A stretch of DNA of 25,628 bases from JBIYSM02 sp044759095 (lineage in GTDB: Bacteria > Bacillota > Bacilli > Brevibacillales > Brevibacillaceae). Made by a program: the position numbers and the translations under genes. The stretch's first letter is position 1. Every line of letters begins with the position of its first letter. Below the pieces are notes generated by a model. It did no database searches and had not been told where the DNA came from. It saw only the letters and a program-made list of their open reading frames with translations. The stretch lies in assembly GCF_044759095.2 (NCBI RefSeq), contig NZ_JBIYSM020000051.1:1-25628 (forward strand). The letters run 5' to 3'. Positions 21,615 through 25,628 of the stretch are shown piece after piece.

Positions 21615-23223
21615 AATGTTCCTGGCGCTGGCGCTGTACGTCTTCACTTTCGAGATACTCATCGTAGGTCATCATCTTGTCAATGATCCCTTTCGGCGTA
21701 ATCTCGATGATCCGGTTGGCAATCGTCTGGACGAACTGGTGGTCGTGGGAGACGAACAGAATCGTTCCTTCAAAATCAATCAAGCCATTGTTCAAAGCCG
21801 TGATCGATTCCAGATCCAGGTGGTTGGTTGGCTCGTCGAGAATCAATACGTTGGACTGGGACAGCATCATCTTGGCCAGCATGCAGCGTACCTTCTCTCC
21901 TCCGGACAGGACGTTGGCCTTCTTCAGGGATTCGTCTCCGGAGAACAGCATCCGCCCCAGATAGCTGCGGATAAAGGTCTCATCCTGCTCCTTGGAGAAC
22001 TGGCGCAGCCAATCTACCAAACTGAGGTCAACCCCATCGAAATAACGGGAGTTGTCTTTCGGGAAGTACGCCCGCGACGTCGTTACCCCCCATTCGAAAG
22101 TCCCGCTGTCCGCTTCCAATTCGCCCATCAGGATGCGGAACAAGGTTGTTTTCGCCAGCTCGTTTGGCCCTACAAAGGCAATCTTATCGCCTTTGTTGAC
22201 CGACAGGGACAGATTCTCAAACAGCTTCTCTCCGTCGATTGTCTTGCTCAATCCTTCGATCAACAGCAAGTTCTTGCCTGCTTCCCGCTCCGGCTTGAAG
22301 TTGATGAACGGATAGCGGCGGTTGGACGGCTTGATGTCCTCCAGTGAAATCTTGTCGAGGAGCTTTTTCCGAGAGGTAGCCTGCTTTGACTTGGAGGCAT
22401 TCGCGCTGAACCGGGCAATAAACTCCTGCAGCTCCTTGATCTTCTCTTCTTTTTTCTTGTTCTGCTCTCGCGCCAGTTTGAGCGCCAGTTGGCTGGACTC
22501 GTACCAGAAGTCGTAGTTGCCCACGTACAGCTGAATTTTGCCGAAGTCAATGTCAGCAATATGCGTACACACCTTGTTCAGGAAGTGACGGTCGTGGGAC
22601 ACGACGATGACGGTGTTCTCGTATTCCGCCAGGAAGTTCTCCAGCCAGCGGATCGATTCAAGATCCAGGTGGTTGGTCGGCTCGTCGAGCAGCAGGATAT
22701 GCGGGTTGCCGAACAGGGCTTGCGCGAGCAGCACGCGCACTTTTTCGTTTCCGCCAAGGTCCTTCATTTTTTTGTCGTGAAGCTCTGTCGGAATGCCCAG
22801 ACCGTTCAGCAGTTCAGCTGCATCCGCCTCTGCCATCCAGCCGTTCAGCTCTTCAAACTCGCCTTCCAGCTGCGATGCCCGCATGCCGTCCTCTTCGGTG
22901 AAATCCGGCTTCATGTAGAGCGCATTTTTCTCTTCCATGATGTCATAGAGGCGCTTGTGACCCATGATGACCGTCTTCAGCACCTCCACTTCGTCAAATT
23001 CAAAGTGGTTTTGCTTCAACACCGCGATCCGTTCGCCCGGCGTGATGGAAACGTGGCCGCTTGTCGGTTCGATTTCTCCGGAGAGGATTTTCAGAAACGT
23101 GGATTTGCCGGCACCGTTCGCCCCGATCAGGCCGTAACAGTTGCCTGGCGTAAACTTGATCGTAACGTCTTCAAACAGGACGCGTTTGCCGTAGCGCAGC
23201 GTCACATTATTTGTACTAATCAT
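21601..23223 (-). CDS. ykpA: ABC-F ribosome-associated ATPase, YkpA/YbiT type
   Basis: A 540-residue, two-domain ABC-F protein without membrane segments. Domain 1 has Walker A GANGAGKST (34-42), a variant signature DLGGNEKV (155-162) and LLLDEPTNHLDLES. The arm and linker carry KIKELQEFIARFSANASKSKQATSRKKLL. Domain 2 has the altered Walker A GPNELAKTT and signature LSGGEKVRC. These variants and the length match Bacillus YkpA from memory of that family. ABC-F proteins act on the ribosomal E site during stalled or initiating translation. It lies 55 nt after the yfmR-like gene. Confidence 0.88.
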   Translation of the reverse strand: MISTNNVTLRYGKRVLFEDVTIKFTPGNCYGLIGANGAGKSTFLKILSGEIEPTSGHVSITPGERIAVLKQNHFEFDEVEVLKTVIMGHKRLYDIMEEKNALYMKPDFTEEDGMRASQLEGEFEELNGWMAEADAAELLNGLGIPTELHDKKMKDLGGNEKVRVLLAQALFGNPHILLLDEPTNHLDLESIRWLENFLAEYENTVIVVSHDRHFLNKVCTHIADIDFGKIQLYVGNYDFWYESSQLALKLAREQNKKKEEKIKELQEFIARFSANASKSKQATSRKKLLDKISLEDIKPSNRRYPFINFKPEREAGKNLLLIEGLSKTIDGEKLFENLSLSVNKGDKIAFVGPNELAKTTLFRILMGELEADSGTFEWGVTTSRAYFPKDNSRYFDGVDLSLVDWLRQFSKEQDETFIRSYLGRMLFSGDESLKKANVLSGGEKVRCMLAKMMLSQSNVLILDEPTNHLDLESITALNNGLIDFEGTILFVSHDHQFVQTIANRIIEITPKGIIDKMMTYDEYLESEDVQRQRQEHYAQS

Positions 23224-23278
23224 CTGAATACCTGCCTTTTTCCATTTCTCTAAAAGAATATCGTATCAGACGTTCAGG

Positions 23279-25195
23279 TTATTTGCCAGCCTCGATCTCT
23301 TCGATCAGGGCGGACAGCTCAGCCCAGCGCTCAATGGCTTGTTCCAGCTCGGCAGACACCTGCTGTTCTTCCGCGAACAATTTTTGTGCCTTCTCAAAGT
23401 TGCTGCCCGCCTCGGCAATTTCCGTTTTTAACCGCGCGCTCCGCTCTTCAAGGGCGGCAATTTTCCCTTCGATCTCTTCCCATTCTTTCTGATCCTTGTA
23501 GCTCAGTTTGCGCGTACGGTTTCCGCCCCTGCCAGGCGAGCGGGTTGCGGAAGAGTCGGCTTCGTTTTTTTGTTTCTCGGTTTCCTCCCGGGCCAGTTCT
23601 TCACGTCTTGTCTCCAGGTATTCGGAATAGTTTCCGGTGAACTCCCGAATCAACCCGTTCCCTTCAAATGCCAACAGTTCATCGACTGTCCTATCGAGGA
23701 AGTATCGGTCATGAGAGACAACAATGACCGCACCCGGAAACTGCTCCAGGTAATCTTCCAGGATGGAAAGCGTCTGGATGTCCAGATCGTTGGTCGGCTC
23801 ATCCAATAACAGCACATTGGGCTCTCCCATCAGGGTGCGCAGCAGGTATAGTCGCCGCTTTTCACCGCCTGACAGCTTGGAAATCGGCGCCCACTGCAGC
23901 GCGGGAGGAAAAAGAAAGCGTTCCAGCATCTGCGCAGCGGTGATCACATGGCCGTCACTGGTGCGGATCACTTCCGCCGCTTCCTTGACATAATCGATTA
24001 CGCGCAGCGACTCGTTCATATCCACGCTCTCCTGCGTGTAATAAGCCAGTTTTACTGTCGGTCCTGTCTCGATTGTGCCGCTGTCCGGCTGGATGCGTCC
24101 GGCCAAGATGTTTAGCAGGGTGGATTTTCCGCTGCCGTTTGGTCCGATAATGCCCACCCGGTCCCCCGGTTGCACGATATAGCTGAAGTCGTAAATGAGT
24201 GTGCGTTCGCCAAAGTGCTTGCTCACGCGCTCCAACTCCAACACCTTTTTTCCGAGACGGCTTCCTGAAAGAGCAATGTCCAGCTTTTCCGCCGGCCCCT
24301 CCACTTTGCGGTCGCGCAGTTCCTCCGCTCGCTGGACGCGAGCCTTCTGTTTGGTGGTGCGGGCTTTGGCCCCGCGGCGCAGCCAGGCCAACTCTCGCCT
24401 GAGCAGGTTTTGCCGCTTGCTTTCAGAGGCAGCCTCGTTCTCCTCCCGCTCCGCCTTTTTCTCCAGGAATGCACCATAGTTGCCTTCGTAGCTGTACAAC
24501 TTGCCGCGATCCAGCTCGAAAATGCGGTTTGTCACCCGATCCAAAAAGTAGCGGTCGTGGGTCACGAGCAGCAGGGCTCCTTTGTACCGCGACAAAAACT
24601 CCTCCAGCCATTCCACTGTTTCATGATCAAGGTGGTTGGTTGGCTCGTCAAGAATCAGCAAGTCTGCTGGTTGAATCAGCGCCCGTGCCATTGCCACTCG
24701 TTTACGCTGCCCGCCGGACAACTGACCGACCGGCCGGGTATAGTCGCGAATGCCCAGTCGGGTCAGAACGGCTTTCGCCTGTGTGCTCGCCTCCCAGGCA
24801 TCTGCCGCATCCATCCGGTTTTGCAGGGCAAACAGGCGCTCCTGCTTTTTGGTATCGTCGGGCTTACACTGCAGATCGGCGAGTGCCTGCTCGTACTCAC
24901 GCAGCAGATGCATCAAAGGAGAGTCGCCGTAGAAAACCTGTTCCAGAACGGTGGAATCGTCAAGAAATTCTGGCTGCTGCGGCAAATACTCGACGTGAAA
25001 GCGGTTGGCGTGAATCACCTTGCCGCTGTCCGGCTGTTCGATCCCGGCCACAATCTTGAGCAGCGTCGATTTCCCCGTCCCGTTGACACCGATCAGACCG
25101 ATCCGCTGTTGTTCTGCAATATGAAAGGAGATCTGGTCAAACAGAACTTTTTCTCCTACGCTTTTGCTTAGTTGTTCCGCTGTCAGGATGTTCAT
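23279..25195 (-). CDS. yfmR: ABC-F ATPase, YfmR/Uup type
   Basis: A 638-residue ABC-F protein. Domain 1 has Walker A GVNGTGKST (36-44), LSGGQRKRV and LLILDEPTNHLDHET; the linker has LLRRELAWLRRGAKARTTKQKARV; domain 2 has GPNGSGKST, LSGGEKRRL and LLLDEPTNDLD. A C-terminal coiled coil (about 555-638, starting KLSYKDQKEWEEIE) is the mark of the Uup/YfmR group. Bacillus YfmR relieves ribosome stalls at proline-rich stretches together with EF-P (known). I use ATG 25195, with GGAG 8 nt upstream, in place of an upstream frame to 25234 that adds non-homologous residues. Confidence 0.92.
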   Translation of the reverse strand: MNILTAEQLSKSVGEKVLFDQISFHIAEQQRIGLIGVNGTGKSTLLKIVAGIEQPDSGKVIHANRFHVEYLPQQPEFLDDSTVLEQVFYGDSPLMHLLREYEQALADLQCKPDDTKKQERLFALQNRMDAADAWEASTQAKAVLTRLGIRDYTRPVGQLSGGQRKRVAMARALIQPADLLILDEPTNHLDHETVEWLEEFLSRYKGALLLVTHDRYFLDRVTNRIFELDRGKLYSYEGNYGAFLEKKAEREENEAASESKRQNLLRRELAWLRRGAKARTTKQKARVQRAEELRDRKVEGPAEKLDIALSGSRLGKKVLELERVSKHFGERTLIYDFSYIVQPGDRVGIIGPNGSGKSTLLNILAGRIQPDSGTIETGPTVKLAYYTQESVDMNESLRVIDYVKEAAEVIRTSDGHVITAAQMLERFLFPPALQWAPISKLSGGEKRRLYLLRTLMGEPNVLLLDEPTNDLDIQTLSILEDYLEQFPGAVIVVSHDRYFLDRTVDELLAFEGNGLIREFTGNYSEYLETRREELAREETEKQKNEADSSATRSPGRGGNRTRKLSYKDQKEWEEIEGKIAALEERSARLKTEIAEAGSNFEKAQKLFAEEQQVSAELEQAIERWAELSALIEEIEAGK

Positions 25196-25348
25196 TTCTC
25201 TCACTCCGACATCATTGTCATGCAAATCGTGCACACCCTTCCGATGGTATCACACTTTTCCCTGAATGCTCCACTTTTCATAGAACTTTTTTCACCGGGG
25301 AATGCTAACCCATGCAGAAACATCCGATACAGGAAAGAGGTGGATGCA

Positions 25349-25465
25349 TTGTCCAATCAAAACGGCGTTAAAAATGAAATGGGACAAAAGGAAAACCCTT
25401 CCCAGACTCGTGCTTCCAATACCATCAGCAAAGAGAAAACGCGCTCCAAACAGCGCGGTGAATAA
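25349..25465 (+). CDS. Candidate 38-residue hydrophilic protein, TTG start
   Basis: A short frame from TTG 25349 has AAAGAGGTGG upstream, giving SNQNGVKNEMGQKENPSQ then TRASNTISKEKTRSKQRGE. It is rich in Asn, Gln, Lys, Ser and Arg, with no hydrophobic core, like the minor small acid-soluble spore proteins of Bacillales, but I do not recognise the family. It is divergent from the yfmR-like gene and ends 9 nt before repeat copy B. An alternative frame at 25302-25490 has no better support. Confidence 0.4.
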   Translation: MSNQNGVKNEMGQKENPSQTRASNTISKEKTRSKQRGE

Positions 25466-25473
25466 GGTAAGAA

Positions 25474-25562
25474 AACCCACCCGGCATTAGCTAACGCTTC
25501 GCCGGGCGGGGCCCCGAACACTTTTCTAGCGGCTGTATGGGATGTCCAAATTTATAAATTCT
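25474..25562 (+). repeat. Dispersed structured repeat, copy B (simple form)
   Basis: The stem CCCACCCGGC (25476-25485) / GCCGGGCGGG (25501-25510) has a 15-nt loop ATTAGCTAACGCTTC, followed by GCCCCG, the conserved block with TTCTAGCGGCTGTATGGGA and the palindrome AATTTATAAATT, ending TTCT. It is in the same orientation as copy A, 4.7 kb away, and lacks the nested hairpin. Both copies lie at the 3' end of very short plus-strand ORFs. Nothing recognisable is seen between 25563 and the end of the window. Confidence 0.8.
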
Positions 25563-25628
25563 GGTGTATGAAATAATGTCCTTAAACAAAGGAAAATCCC
25601 CAGCGACTACGGAAAAAAGAAGTACCTG

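Noticed and set aside
22744..22767. Altered first signature (DLGGNEKV) and altered second Walker A (GPNELAKTT) in the YkpA-like protein as possible loss of ATPase function
   Set aside because: Both variants are, as far as I recall, usual in the YkpA/YbiT branch of ABC-F proteins, and the rest of both domains is intact.
20781..25562. The two repeats as ends of one composite transposon carrying the VTT and ABC-F genes
   Set aside because: The enclosed genes are conserved housekeeping types, no transposase is present, and the copies are structurally different and in direct orientation; independent insertions are simpler.

Overview
The window looks like chromosomal DNA of a mid-GC, spore-forming Bacillales bacterium, probably Brevibacillus or a close relative (inferred). 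The basis is strong Gram-positive Shine-Dalgarno sites, PucR and DUF3311/SSS genes of Bacillus type, ABC-F proteins close to Bacillus YkpA and YfmR, and a PepF-type M3 peptidase. Almost everything between 285 and 18765 is on the minus strand. No rRNA, tRNA, CRISPR array or intact insertion sequence is visible.

Layout. (1) 1-2126: pepF with its own promoter and tandem terminators. (2) 2156-12298: a tightly packed ten-gene minus-strand operon read as TDH/D-malate-type decarboxylating dehydrogenase, aldehyde dehydrogenase, SDR dehydrogenase, EcfA1, EcfA2, EcfT, ECF S component, P1/DmpA-type hydrolase, M20 deacylase and MFS (ACS family) transporter, then a terminator. It starts from an excellent -24/-12 sigma-54 promoter (12283-12298) with two inverted-repeat enhancer sites (12350-12389). 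(3) 12392-13935: the PAS-AAA+-Fis sigma-54 activator, translationally coupled to a small membrane protein. (4) 14154-18765: a second minus-strand operon (DUF3311, SSS symporter, YtcJ-type amidohydrolase, M20 carbamoylase/amidase), divergent from a PucR-family regulator at 18926-20545. (5) 20558-25628: a small ORF, a TVP38/VTT membrane protein, two ABC-F genes (ykpA-like, yfmR-like), a tiny candidate ORF, and two copies of a structured dispersed repeat.

Main idea. The ten-gene operon contains, in one transcript, a family-level candidate for every step of the classical bacterial pantothenate (vitamin B5) degradation pathway: uptake (ECF module, and an ACS-family MFS, the family that holds the yeast pantothenate symporters), amide hydrolysis to pantoate and beta-alanine (M20 or P1 hydrolase), pantoate to aldopantoate (SDR), aldopantoate to 3,3-dimethylmalate (ALDH), and oxidative decarboxylation to 2-oxoisovalerate (the TDH/D-malate dehydrogenase relative, whose R-stereochemistry fits). 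Sigma-54 control and a PAS-type activator suit a nutrient-induced catabolic operon. Substrate identity is inferred; D-malate/tartrate or another hydroxy-acid amide remains possible.

Second idea. Two dispersed repeats at about 20781-20916 and 25474-25562 share a GC-rich hairpin and a 3' block with one mismatch. In the first copy a diverged copy of the hairpin has been inserted into the loop of the other, and its stem shows compensatory changes. This looks like a small palindrome-associated mobile element, possibly derived from an IS200/IS605-type end.
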